Made by a program: the position numbers and the translations under genes. Positions 8,324 to 16,926 of a DNA stretch of 64,000 nucleotides are shown here, piece after piece (positions within the stretch are counted from its first letter, which is position 1; each line of letters starts with the position of its first letter). Under the pieces are notes generated by a model. That model saw only the letters and a program-made list of their open reading frames with translations. It did no database searches and was not told where the DNA came from. The DNA comes from Cohaesibacter sp. GTDB taxonomy: Bacteria; Pseudomonadota; Alphaproteobacteria; Rhizobiales; Cohaesibacteraceae. The stretch lies in NCBI GenBank assembly GCA_025210795.1, contig JAOAQZ010000038.1, positions 19,861 to 83,860 of the forward strand. The letters are read 5' to 3'.

Positions 8324-9642
8324 GCTATGAAATGATTGCCCTTTTGATGTTCAGCACCATGATGGTCATGCTGCTGACAGGCCAGCGTGTCTTCGGAGCC
8401 ATTGGATTTGTGGCCGTTGCCGCCGCCCTCCTTTTGTGGGGTGATGGCGGGTCCGAGATGGCCTTCTCCGCTTCCATGAAGCTGATGAAATGGTATCCGC
8501 TGCTCACCTTGCCGCTCTTTATCTTCATGGGCTATATGCTGTCCGAGTCCGGCATCGCAGAAGATCTTTACAAGATGTTCCATGTCTGGATGGGACCAAT
8601 GCCGGGCGGCCTTGCCGTTGGCACCATCGGCCTGATGGTCATAATCTCCGCCATGAATGGCCTTTCCGTTGCTGGCATGGCAATCGGGGCCACCATCGCT
8701 TTACCGGAATTGCTGCGCCGCGGCTATGACAAAATCATGGTCACAGGGGTCATTCAGGCAGGCTCCTCACTTGGCATTCTGGTGCCGCCGTCCGTTGTTC
8801 TGGTTCTCTATGGCATGATTGCCCGCCAGCCGGTCGGCAAATTGTGGCTTGGCGGCGTCTTTCCCGGCCTGATCCTTGCAGCCATGTTCATTGCCTATAT
8901 CGTCATTCGCTGCAAAATGCAGCCTGAACTGGGTCCGGCCCTGCCAAAGGAAGACCGCGACATTCCCATGAGCGAAAAGCTCAAGCTGTTGCGCGCAGGC
9001 ATTATCCCGCTCATCATCTTCTTTTTGATGACCGGCCTGTTTTTGATGGGCATCACGTCCCTTGTCGAAAGCTCGGCCGTGGGCGCGGCCTCCGCTATGG
9101 GTGCGGCCGCCATCAAGGGCCTTTTGAACAAGCAGTTGATTGAAGCCACGGTACGCAAGACCCTTGGCATTTCTTGCATGTTCATGTGGATCATCCTCGC
9201 CGCCCTCTGCTTTGGCGCCGTCTTTGACGGATTGGGAGCGGTACGCGCCATCAAAACCCTGTTTGTTGAAGATCTGGGTTTGGGGCCGTGGGAAATTCTC
9301 ATTCTCATGCAGGTCACTTACATTCTGATGGGCATGTTCCTTGACGATACCGCCATGCTGGTGATTGTCGCCCCGCTCTTCATCCCGCTTGTTGGCGCTC
9401 TTGGATTTGATCTCATCTGGTATGGCGTTCTCTACACCATTACCTGCCAGATCGCCTATATGACCCCCCCCTTTGGCTACAACCTGTTTTTGATGCGCGC
9501 CATGGCACCTCCGCAAATCTCGCTGATGGATATCTATCGCTCGGTCATTCCGTTCGTTGCCATCATGGTGCTGGGGCTGGCTCTTGTGACCATCTTCCCC
9601 GAGCTAGCCACGTGGCTGCCAGAAAAAGTTTATGCCCGCTAG
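8320..9642 (+). CDS. dctM: TRAP transporter large permease (DctM family)
   Basis: The large permease subunit of the TRAP system, 440 residues with about 12 membrane helices. Landmarks are LLTGQRVFGAIGFVAV at the start, GGLAVGTIGLMVIISAMNGLSVAGMAIG, the LPPSVVLVLYGMIARQPVGKL-type segment with QAGSSLGILVPPS, and MYLTPPFGYNLFLM-like sequence near the end (YMTPPFGYNLFLMR). It overlaps dctQ by ATGA and is followed after 132 bp by the binding protein gene. A hairpin without a T tract lies in that gap. Confidence 0.95.
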   Translation: MSYEMIALLMFSTMMVMLLTGQRVFGAIGFVAVAAALLLWGDGGSEMAFSASMKLMKWYPLLTLPLFIFMGYMLSESGIAEDLYKMFHVWMGPMPGGLAVGTIGLMVIISAMNGLSVAGMAIGATIALPELLRRGYDKIMVTGVIQAGSSLGILVPPSVVLVLYGMIARQPVGKLWLGGVFPGLILAAMFIAYIVIRCKMQPELGPALPKEDRDIPMSEKLKLLRAGIIPLIIFFLMTGLFLMGITSLVESSAVGAASAMGAAAIKGLLNKQLIEATVRKTLGISCMFMWIILAALCFGAVFDGLGAVRAIKTLFVEDLGLGPWEILILMQVTYILMGMFLDDTAMLVIVAPLFIPLVGALGFDLIWYGVLYTITCQIAYMTPPFGYNLFLMRAMAPPQISLMDIYRSVIPFVAIMVLGLALVTIFPELATWLPEKVYAR

Positions 9643-9651
9643 AGGCATCCT

Positions 9652-9680
9652 GACCCTGCCGGTTCACCTCCGGCAGGGTC
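9652..9680 (+). promoter_or_regulatory. Hairpin between dctM and dctP
   Basis: GACCCTGCCGG (9652-9662) and CCGGCAGGGTC (9670-9680) form a perfect 11-bp stem with a 7-base loop. No T run follows, so it is more likely an RNA-processing or 3'-protecting element that sets different levels of dctM and dctP than a full terminator. Confidence 0.6.
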
Positions 9681-9774
9681 CAATATCTCATAACAAGGGG
9701 CACAAGCCCCACATCACCGAGGAAATAAAAACAATCCTACCTGGCCCAAGGCCAGCTTTTCAGAGGAGAAAGAC

Positions 9775-10827
9775 ATGACCAACAGACGCGAGTTTCTTAA
9801 AAAAGCCGGTATGGTCACGGCTGCAGCTGGTGCTTCATCACTGGCTGCTCCCGCCGTTCATGCCGCGGGCAAACCCATCAAATGGCGCCTTCAGACCTAT
9901 GCCGGAGCAGCCCTTGCCGAGCATGTGATCAAGCCATCCATCGATGCCTTTAACAAAGCTGCAAATGGCGAGATGGAAATCGAGCTTTACTTTGCCGACC
10001 AATTGGTCCCAACCGGCGAATTATTCCGCGCCATGCAGCGCGGCACCATTGATGCTGTTCAATCTGATGATGATTCCATTGCAGCACCGGTCGATGTCTC
10101 GGTCTTTGGCGGCTATTTCCCGTTTGCTTCCCGCTACAGCCTTGATGTCCCTGCCCTCTTCAATCATTGGGGCCTGAAAGAAATCTGGCAGGAAGCCTAT
10201 GATGAAGTCGAAGGTGTAACCTGGCTGTCTGCTGGCGCCTGGGATCCTTGCCATTTTGCAACAAAAGATCCGATCAACAGCCTTGCAGACCTTAAGGGAA
10301 AGCGCGTCTTTACCTTCCCCACCGCGGGTAAATTCCTCTCCCGCTTTGGTGTTGTCCCCGTCACCCTGCCATGGGAAGACATTGAAGTTGCCATGCAAAC
10401 CGGCGAACTTGACGGCATTGCATGGTCCGGTATTACCGAGGATTACACCGTCGGCTGGGCTGATGTAACCAACTACTTCCTCACCAATAATATCTCCGGG
10501 GCATGGGCTGGCTCTTACTTTGCCAATTCCGAGCGCTGGAACGAGCTGCCGGAGCATCTGAAAACCCTGTTCAATCTGTGCATGGACAGCTCCCACTATT
10601 ATCGCCAGCATTGGTACTGGGCCGGTGAAGCAAAACTGCGCACCCAAGGCACCAAAATGAAGCTCACATCCATTCCCGATGAAGAATGGGCAACTGTGGA
10701 GGCCGAAGCGCAGAAATTCTGGGATGAGATCGCAGCAAAGTCCGATCGAAATGCCCGCGTGGTCAAGATTCTCAAAGACTATAACGCATCCATGGAAAAA
10801 GCTGGTCGCCCTTATCGCTATAGCTGA
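9775..10827 (+). CDS. dctP: TRAP transporter substrate-binding protein (DctP family)
   Basis: The periplasmic solute receptor of the adjacent DctQM permease, 350 residues. It begins with a twin-arginine-type signal (TNRREFLKKAG, then an Ala-rich segment ending AAPAVHA), so it is probably exported folded by Tat. The mature part carries family features, including FDALKGKRV-like sequence (LADLKGKRVFTFPTAGKF), PWEDIEVAMQTGELDGIAW and an aromatic-rich C-terminal lobe. GAGGAG lies just upstream of ATG 9775. The location suggests its ligand is the substrate of the downstream ligase and dehydrogenases, but the ligand cannot be read from sequence. Confidence 0.93.
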   Translation: MTNRREFLKKAGMVTAAAGASSLAAPAVHAAGKPIKWRLQTYAGAALAEHVIKPSIDAFNKAANGEMEIELYFADQLVPTGELFRAMQRGTIDAVQSDDDSIAAPVDVSVFGGYFPFASRYSLDVPALFNHWGLKEIWQEAYDEVEGVTWLSAGAWDPCHFATKDPINSLADLKGKRVFTFPTAGKFLSRFGVVPVTLPWEDIEVAMQTGELDGIAWSGITEDYTVGWADVTNYFLTNNISGAWAGSYFANSERWNELPEHLKTLFNLCMDSSHYYRQHWYWAGEAKLRTQGTKMKLTSIPDEEWATVEAEAQKFWDEIAAKSDRNARVVKILKDYNASMEKAGRPYRYS

Positions 10828-10855
10828 TAGGCTCAAGCCCATATCCTACAAAACC

Positions 10856-10886
10856 ACCCTCGGCAATCATCTCCTTTGCCGGGGGT
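10856..10886 (+). promoter_or_regulatory. Hairpin between dctP and the ligase gene
   Basis: ACCCTCGGCAA and TTGCCGGGGGT form an 11-bp stem with one G-T pair and a 9-base loop, without a T tract. It is probably a transcript-stabilising or partial-termination structure after the abundant binding-protein message. Confidence 0.55.
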
Positions 10887-10943
10887 AACAATACAAATAT
10901 GACGATCACACTATGCATCCATGACCTGACGGAGAATCCATTC

Positions 10944-12314
10944 ATGCCCGGCACCCTGTCATTTGATCAGCTCAAAGCCCTCACCGAAAGTGGCGAGATT
11001 GATACCGTACTGGCCTGTCAGGTTGACATGCAAGGCCGCCTGATGGGCAAGCGCTTCCATGCCAGCTATTTCTGCAAAAGCGCCTATATCGAGACCCATA
11101 GCTGCAACTATCTGCTGGCCACCGACATGGAAATGGAAACGGTTGAGGGTTACAAATCAACAAGTTGGGAATCTGGCTATGGCGACTATGTCATGAAGCC
11201 CGATCTTGACACCATCCGCCTTGTGCCTTGGCTTGAGAAAACCGCCTTCATCATGTGTGATGTGCTGGATCATGCCACCCACAAGCCGGTTCCCCATTCG
11301 CCGCGCGCTGTGCTGCAAAAACAGATCGCCCGACTTGAAGCCATGGGCATGACCGCCTTTATGGCGACCGAGCTTGAATTCTTCCTCTTTGAGCAGAGCT
11401 TTGAAGAAGCCCATGAGAGCAGCTATCACGGCCTTAAAACCTGGGGCAAATATAACGAGGATTACCATATCTTCCAGACCACCAAGGAAGAGAGCGTCAT
11501 GCGCGCCATCCGCAACGGGCTGCATGATGCAGGCATCGAGGTGGAATGCTCAAAAGGCGAAGCCAGCGCAGGACAGGAAGAAATCAATGTCAAATATTCT
11601 GATGCGCTGACCACCGGCGACAGCCATGCGTTTGTAAAAAATGCCTGCAAGGAAATTGCTTGGGCGCAAGGCCGCGCCCTTACCTTCCTTGCCAAATGGG
11701 ACAGCAAAGCCGCAGGGTCCTCCTCCCATGTGCATCAATCCCTGTGGTCAGCCGATGGCAAAACCCCGCTCTTCTATGACGAGAGCCGCCGGTATGGCAT
11801 GTCCGAGCTGATGGAAAATTATGTGGCAGGCCTGCTGCATAACGCCTCTGACATCACCTATTTCCTTGCTCCTTACATCAATTCTTACAAGCGTTTTGCC
11901 GAGGGCACCTTTGCACCGACCAAAGCCATTTGGTCCAAGGATAATCGCACCGCAGGATATCGCATTTGCGGCGATCACACCAAAGCGGTGCGCGTTGAAT
12001 GCCGCGTCGGCGGCTCGGATCTTAACCCCTATCTTGCCATGGCCGCCCTACTGGCTGCTGGCATTGATGGCATAGAAAACAAACTCAAGCTTGAGCCTGA
12101 ATTCTCCGGCGATGCCTATGCAGCACAGGATGCCCGCTCCATTCCGTCCACCTTGCGCGCAGCAACCAGCGTGCTGGATGGATCAGCCATGCTGCGCGCT
12201 GCCATGGGCGATGATGTCATCGACCATTATGTGCGCTGCGCCTCTTGGGAGCAGGAAATTTTTGACAAACAGGTCACCGATTGGGAAGTCGCACGCGGCT
12301 TTGAACGGGCCTGA
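10944..12314 (+). CDS. Glutamine-synthetase-family ligase (gamma-glutamyl amine/amino-alcohol ligase candidate)
   Basis: ATP-dependent ligase of the glutamine synthetase fold, 456 residues from ATG 10944 (ACGGAG 9 bases upstream). A start at 10899 would add 15 unlikely residues. Visible are an N-terminal beta-grasp domain (GEIDTVLACQVDMQGRLMGKRF), ATELEFFLF, a metal-binding ECSKGEASAGQEEINVK-like stretch, the HVHQSLW segment, the NSYKRF...FAPTKAIW substrate region and the C-terminal ADLNPYLAMAALLAAG-like motif (SDLNPYLAMAALLA). This branch includes PuuA, IpuC and GlnA3/GlnA4-type enzymes that join glutamate to polyamines, amines or ethanolamine, and is not the housekeeping enzyme. Fe-ADH and ALDH next door favour an amino-alcohol substrate (inference). 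Confidence 0.88.
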   Translation: MPGTLSFDQLKALTESGEIDTVLACQVDMQGRLMGKRFHASYFCKSAYIETHSCNYLLATDMEMETVEGYKSTSWESGYGDYVMKPDLDTIRLVPWLEKTAFIMCDVLDHATHKPVPHSPRAVLQKQIARLEAMGMTAFMATELEFFLFEQSFEEAHESSYHGLKTWGKYNEDYHIFQTTKEESVMRAIRNGLHDAGIEVECSKGEASAGQEEINVKYSDALTTGDSHAFVKNACKEIAWAQGRALTFLAKWDSKAAGSSSHVHQSLWSADGKTPLFYDESRRYGMSELMENYVAGLLHNASDITYFLAPYINSYKRFAEGTFAPTKAIWSKDNRTAGYRICGDHTKAVRVECRVGGSDLNPYLAMAALLAAGIDGIENKLKLEPEFSGDAYAAQDARSIPSTLRAATSVLDGSAMLRAAMGDDVIDHYVRCASWEQEIFDKQVTDWEVARGFERA

Positions 12315-12364
12315 TAAACCAGGCAAAAGCCTGAACTGAAAACCCGCAAATGATGAGCCAAATC

Positions 12365-13747
12365 ATGAGCAAAATTCTACAATGCATCTCCCCGATTGAC
12401 GGGAGCATCTTTGCAGAGCGGCAAGTCCTTAATATCGATGCCGCAAATGCCGCTGTCGGCACCTTGACCAAGGCCCAGAAGGCTTGGGCTGCCCGTCCAC
12501 TGAAGGAACGGATCGATCTGGTCATGGCCGGTGTCGCCAAAGTCGGCGAGTTAAATGATGAAATCGTCCCCGAACTTGCCAAAATGATGGGCCGTCCGGT
12601 CCGTTATGGCGGCGAATTTGGCGGCTTTAACGAGCGCGCCTCCCACATGGCCGCAATCGCAGAAGAAAGCCTCAAGCCGATCATTGTGGAAGAGAGCGAC
12701 AAATTCGAACGCCGCATCTTAAAAGAGCCCCACGGCGTGGTGCTGGTCATTGCTCCATGGAATTATCCCTTCATGACCGCCATCAACACCGTGGCCCCGG
12801 CCCTTATTGCCGGCAACAGTGTGATGCTCAAACATTCCACCCAGACCATTTTGGTAGGGGAACGGATGGCAGATGCCTTCCATGCAGCAGGCGTGCCACA
12901 AGATGTCTTCCAAAATGTGTTTCTTGATCATGACACCACATCCAGCCTGATTGCGGCCAAAAGCTTTGGCTTTGTTAATTTCACCGGCTCTGTGGGTGGC
13001 GGCAAGGCGATTGAAACCGCAGCTGCAGGCACCTTTACCGGTGTCGGGCTGGAACTGGGGGGAAAAGATCCCGGCTATGTCATGGACGACGCAGATGTGG
13101 ATGCCGCCGTTGATACCCTCATTGACGGGGCCATGTTCAATTCCGGCCAGTGTTGCTGCGGCATCGAGCGTATTTATGTTCATGAAAGCAAGTTTGACGA
13201 ATTTGTCGAAAAGGCCGTCAAAATCGTCTCCGGCTATAAGCTCGGAAACCCGCTTGATGAAGAGACCACCATGGGCCCCATGGCGCATAAACGCTTTGCC
13301 GATGAAGTCCGCAGCCAAACCAGCGAAGCCATTGAAGCTGGCGCAAAAGCCCTCATTGATCCAGCTCTCTTCCCTCAAGATGATGGCGGGGCCTATCTCA
13401 TGCCGCAAATCCTTGTCGATGTGACTCATGATATGCGGGTGATGCACGACGAAAGCTTTGGCCCTGTTGTTGGCATCATGAAAGTGAAAAGTGACGATGA
13501 AGCCATCACCTTGATGAATGACAGCGAATTTGGCCTGACCGCTTCCCTGTGGACGCAAGATCCGGAACGCGCGGCCAATATCGGCGCGCAAATCGAGACC
13601 GGCACCATTTTCATGAACCGGGCAGACTATCTTGACCCCGGTCTGTGCTGGACCGGCTGCAAAAATACCGGACGCGGCGGCGCTCTTTCCGTCATCGGTT
13701 ATCAGAACCTGACCCGTCCAAAATCCTATCACCTAAAGACGGCATAA
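12365..13747 (+). CDS. NAD(P)-dependent aldehyde dehydrogenase
   Basis: Oxidises an aldehyde to the acid, probably the aldehyde made by the iron alcohol dehydrogenase downstream. The ATG at 12365 is preferred because the sequence MSKILQCISPIDGS begins the conserved domain; ATG 12350 would add five residues, and neither start has a strong ribosome site. The 460-residue protein shows the cofactor region WNYPFM...NTVAPALIAGNSVMLKHS, GFVNFTGSVGGGK, the general-base Glu in GLELGGKDPGYV and three consecutive cysteines at about 263-265 in FNSGQCCCGIERIYV, of which the second is the expected nucleophile. It sits 50 bp after the ligase gene and 4 bp before the alcohol dehydrogenase, an operon arrangement. 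Confidence 0.93.
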   Translation: MSKILQCISPIDGSIFAERQVLNIDAANAAVGTLTKAQKAWAARPLKERIDLVMAGVAKVGELNDEIVPELAKMMGRPVRYGGEFGGFNERASHMAAIAEESLKPIIVEESDKFERRILKEPHGVVLVIAPWNYPFMTAINTVAPALIAGNSVMLKHSTQTILVGERMADAFHAAGVPQDVFQNVFLDHDTTSSLIAAKSFGFVNFTGSVGGGKAIETAAAGTFTGVGLELGGKDPGYVMDDADVDAAVDTLIDGAMFNSGQCCCGIERIYVHESKFDEFVEKAVKIVSGYKLGNPLDEETTMGPMAHKRFADEVRSQTSEAIEAGAKALIDPALFPQDDGGAYLMPQILVDVTHDMRVMHDESFGPVVGIMKVKSDDEAITLMNDSEFGLTASLWTQDPERAANIGAQIETGTIFMNRADYLDPGLCWTGCKNTGRGGALSVIGYQNLTRPKSYHLKTA

Positions 13748-13751
13748 CTCC

Positions 13752-14897
13752 ATGACGCTTGTTGCTAACTGGGGCTACCCCACTCCGATCCGCTTTGGCG
13801 CTGGCCGTATCAAGGAAATTGGCGAAGCCTGCCAAGCTGCTGGCATGAAAAAGCCACTGCTTGTCACCGACAGGGGCCTTGCCAATCTGCCCATTACCCT
13901 TTCCACCCTTGATCTGATGGAAGAGGCAGGTCTGGGGCGTGGCATCTTTGCCGATGTCGACCCCAACCCAACCGAGAAAAATCTTGAAGCGGGCGTCAAG
14001 GTCTTCCGCGAAGGCAATCATGATGGCGTCATCGCCTTTGGTGGCGGCTCCGGCCTTGATCTTGCCAAGCTCATCGCTTTTCAGGCCGATCAAACCCGCC
14101 CGATCTGGGATTTTGAAGATATCGGCGACTGGTGGACCCGCGCTGACGCGGACGCCATCTATCCAAATATCGCTATCCCGACCACTGCGGGCACAGGCTC
14201 GGAGGTGGGCCGCGCAGGCGTTCTGACCAATTCTGAAAGCCATGTGAAGAAAATCATCTTCCATCCAAAGATGCTGCCAAGCATCGTGATCTGTGATCCT
14301 GAGCTGACCACTGGCATGCCGCAAATGATCACCGTCGGCACTGGCATGGATGCTTTCATCCATTCGCTGGAGGCCTACAGCTCCCCCCATTACCATCCCA
14401 TGAGCCAGGGCATCGCCCTTGAAGGGATGCGCCTTGCCTGGGAGAACCTGCCAAAAGTCGCCAAAGACCCCAACGACATCGAAGCCCGCGGCCATATGAT
14501 GGCCTCCGCCGCCATGGGTGCAACAGCCTTTCAAAAAGGCTTGGGCGCTATGCATGCCCTGTCTCACCCGATTGGCGCAGTTTTCAACACCCATCACGGC
14601 ATGACCAATGCCATTGTCATGCCCGCCGTGCTCAAATTCAACCGCCCCGCCATTGAAGAGCGGATCGATGCCCTTGCCCGCTATCTTGATATTGAAGGCG
14701 GCTTTGATGGCTTCTTTGCAGCTTTGATGAAATTGAGCGAAGAGCTGGGTGTGCCCAAAAAACTTTCAGAAATCGGCGTGACTGCAGACCGCATCCCCGA
14801 TCTTGCTGCCATGGCGATTGAGGATCCTAGCTGTGGCGGCAATCCGCTGCCGCTCACGCTTGAAGCGGCGACAAAGCTTCTTGAAGAGAGCATCTAG
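13752..14897 (+). CDS. Iron-containing alcohol dehydrogenase
   Basis: A group III (FucO-like) NAD-dependent alcohol dehydrogenase, 381 residues. The NAD-binding GGGSGLDLAKLIA lies at about 97-109, and the IPTTAGTGSEVGRAGVLT motif follows. Metal ligands are Asp200, His204 (GTGMDAFIHSLEAYSS), His268 (GAMHALSHPIGAVF) and His282 (THHGMTNAIVMP), all present, so it should be active. It is the last gene of the catabolic run and starts 4 bp after the aldehyde dehydrogenase stop. With that enzyme it can take an alcohol to an acid. Together with the gamma-glutamyl ligase upstream, the substrate may be a glutamylated amino alcohol (inference). Confidence 0.93.
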   Translation: MTLVANWGYPTPIRFGAGRIKEIGEACQAAGMKKPLLVTDRGLANLPITLSTLDLMEEAGLGRGIFADVDPNPTEKNLEAGVKVFREGNHDGVIAFGGGSGLDLAKLIAFQADQTRPIWDFEDIGDWWTRADADAIYPNIAIPTTAGTGSEVGRAGVLTNSESHVKKIIFHPKMLPSIVICDPELTTGMPQMITVGTGMDAFIHSLEAYSSPHYHPMSQGIALEGMRLAWENLPKVAKDPNDIEARGHMMASAAMGATAFQKGLGAMHALSHPIGAVFNTHHGMTNAIVMPAVLKFNRPAIEERIDALARYLDIEGGFDGFFAALMKLSEELGVPKKLSEIGVTADRIPDLAAMAIEDPSCGGNPLPLTLEAATKLLEESI

Positions 14898-14952
14898 TGC
14901 CCATTTGCGATCAGCCCCATAAATCGCAAGAAAGAAAAAAGGCACACAAAGA

Positions 14953-14995
14953 AAGGCCTCGTCATGGAGCATTATCATCTCAATGACGAAGCCTT
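14953..14995. repeat. Inverted repeat after the catabolic operon
   Basis: AAGGC-C-TCGTCAT (14953-14965) and ATGACGA-A-GCCTT (14983-14995) can pair with one internal mismatch around a 17-base loop. It precedes a stronger terminator and is likely part of the 3' untranslated region. Confidence 0.45.
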
Positions 14996-15023
14996 GATCC
15001 CCACATTTGGGATGCTCCTTAAG

Positions 15024-15060
15024 AGAAAGGCGACAAATCCCTGATTTGTCGCCTTTCTTT
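15024..15060. terminator. Bidirectional terminator
   Basis: AGAAAGGCGACAAATC and GATTTGTCGCCTTTCT form a perfect 16-bp stem with a 3-base loop. It lies between the convergent alcohol dehydrogenase (plus) and chemoreceptor (minus), with a T-rich tail on plus. Confidence 0.88.
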
Positions 15061-15079
15061 ATTCACAATCAAAGTCTTA

Positions 15080-16573
15080 TTAGGAGGGACGATAGCCCAT
15101 CCGCAAGCCGCCCCAATGGCGGCCGCGCACGTAAATAGGCGCAGACAAATCTTTCATCAAAACGAAATTGCCTCCCCCCATGTCTCTTCGGTAAGTTTGC
15201 AGCAAGAAGGCTTCGGTATTGCGGCCCGCAGCCAGCCCAACCCGATCATCAAAGATGCGGCGGTTACGGCAATTGGCTGCATTCCAGACAGGATCAGAGC
15301 CCTGAGGTTTGGAGAAAACCTTGTTATGGGTCGGCAAATATCCATTTTTGTCAACAGCCGCCACAAAGGCAATAGCCTCATGCTTGGCAACAATCGGCTC
15401 CTGAAAGGCAGGCATCACCCGATCCGTCATCTCGGTAAACGACGTCATGACCTGTTCAGGATCTGTATTGGCAATGGGCGTATAAGTGCTATCAAACAGA
15501 TCCCGCTCAGAAATCCGGCCTGCCATCAACTCATCTTCGAACGCTTCCGAAACCTTGAGCGCCAGATCCTGAATGGTTTCGATATAGAAGGTATTTTCTG
15601 TCTCCAACCCACCCAACGACGAGGAGGCAACCAAACGGTCGGTGGTCTTGGCAGCTTTGATCATCCTCACAGAGGCAGAAGCAAGGCCCTTTTGGTTATT
15701 TTCAAAAGCAGCATGAACAGAATTGACCTCTCCAACCAGCTCTCGCAAGGATTGATTATTGGCGGATACGCCATTCTCGATTTCCTGAGACGAAGTGCGA
15801 ATAGTCTGAAAAGCCGTATCCAAGCCCTGAATCACACCAAGCATGGAAGAGGTACTCTCCTCAACTTCGGTCATTGAACTGGTTGCTTCACCACTCAGCG
15901 AGATGAGCAAGTCCGCTTCCTTATCAAGCTCCGATAAGGTAGAGCCAATACTCTCTGTTGCCTTGCTTGTCTGAGCTGCGAGCGCCTTTACCTCACTGGC
16001 CACAACCGCAAAACCCTTACCCGCTTCACCGGCACGGGCAGCTTCGATTGTAGCATTAAGCGCCAGCAAGTTTGTCTGGCGAGCAATGGCATCAATAGCC
16101 CCGGCCACATCGCGCACACTGCTAAATGCTTCCTGCAAACCCTGTAGCTGAGTACTGATACCCGAGACCGCATGCATCAATTCCCCGACCTTGGTATGGG
16201 TAATATCGATCATCTCACGACTACGCGATACATCTTGCGAGGTGGTTTCTGCCACTTCAAAAGAAGCCTCGGCAGCAGCATGGATGCGGTCATTGGAATC
16301 CTGAACTTCAGCAGCAGAAATTTTCAGATCGGAAAAAGACTTGAAACAGGCATCTGTTTCAGTATTCAGCACTTCAATTTCGCCTGCAACATCGGCCAAT
16401 TCTTGCCCGAGACCATTTAGATCATTCACAACAGTTCTAAACACAGCTTCGTTGATGGGCGAAACCACTGGCGGTTGACTATTCATCGCAGGTTGAGGGC
16501 AATCATCCCTCAATTGATCCACTTCGCATGACCCGGAATCAACCGACAGAGAGCTGTGTTTGAATTTCAGCAT
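15080..16573 (-). CDS. Soluble methyl-accepting chemotaxis protein with C-terminal sensor domain
   Basis: A 497-residue chemoreceptor without any membrane segment, so it acts in the cytoplasm. Residues about 50-320 form a long coiled-coil signalling domain with the hairpin-tip sequence IARQTNLLALNATIEAARAG and GKGFAVVASEVKALA. The sensor lies after the signalling part: the C-terminal region includes VAAVDKNGYLPTHNKVFS, CRNRRIFDDRVGLAAGRNTE, the segment QTYRRDMGGG and the ending GRHWGGLRMGYRP. From memory this tail occurs on many alphaproteobacterial soluble receptors, where it is related to double-Cache or PAS-like sensors. No che genes are adjacent, so it must feed a distant array. The ligand is unknown. 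Confidence 0.88.
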   Translation of the reverse strand: MLKFKHSSLSVDSGSCEVDQLRDDCPQPAMNSQPPVVSPINEAVFRTVVNDLNGLGQELADVAGEIEVLNTETDACFKSFSDLKISAAEVQDSNDRIHAAAEASFEVAETTSQDVSRSREMIDITHTKVGELMHAVSGISTQLQGLQEAFSSVRDVAGAIDAIARQTNLLALNATIEAARAGEAGKGFAVVASEVKALAAQTSKATESIGSTLSELDKEADLLISLSGEATSSMTEVEESTSSMLGVIQGLDTAFQTIRTSSQEIENGVSANNQSLRELVGEVNSVHAAFENNQKGLASASVRMIKAAKTTDRLVASSSLGGLETENTFYIETIQDLALKVSEAFEDELMAGRISERDLFDSTYTPIANTDPEQVMTSFTEMTDRVMPAFQEPIVAKHEAIAFVAAVDKNGYLPTHNKVFSKPQGSDPVWNAANCRNRRIFDDRVGLAAGRNTEAFLLQTYRRDMGGGNFVLMKDLSAPIYVRGRHWGGLRMGYRPS

Positions 16574-16890
16574 TACATTTTCCCAACTGCAAATCTCAAG
16601 AGCACATCTAAGAGCATTGTTATAGTGAGATTACAGTGCCGGTTTATTCTTAACAAAAGACCAAAATCTAGTGATTATTGAATAAGTCAAACCATTCCAG
16701 TCAAATTATTAATGACAAACTTGCATTCATCTGCACAATCTTATGACTATTAATGAATAGAAGCACATATTATTGACCAAATAGTCAAAGATATTTTATT
16801 TCATCTTTCTGCAAATAAAATCTGGCAGCTAACGATCAAGCTGGCTCCCCTATCGAAAAATCTTGACATAATCACCAAGTCCGCATACAC
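16574..16890. other. AT-rich intergenic region between the chemoreceptor and znuA
   Basis: A divergent promoter region of about 350 bp in total, markedly AT-rich around 16620-16830. No reading frame or RNA gene is convincing. A TTGACA at 16863-16868 is a candidate -35 element for znuA, and the Zur-type operator follows directly. Confidence 0.5.
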
Positions 16891-16913
16891 GATATGTTAT
16901 AACATAACATATC
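16891..16913. promoter_or_regulatory. Zur-type operator upstream of znuA
   Basis: GATATGTTAT and ATAACATATC form a perfect 10-bp inverted repeat around AAC, ending 13 bases before the znuA start. The AT-rich TGTTATaacATAACA core resembles Zur boxes of alphaproteobacteria. It probably overlaps the promoter, so zinc-loaded Zur would block transcription. Confidence 0.8.
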
Positions 16914-16926
16914 TGGAATTCTTCTT

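Noticed and set aside
8767..9516. 249-residue minus-strand frame over dctM
   Set aside because: Composition (rich in His, Gln, Asp) is that of a frame opposite a hydrophobic membrane gene; dctM is clearly real.
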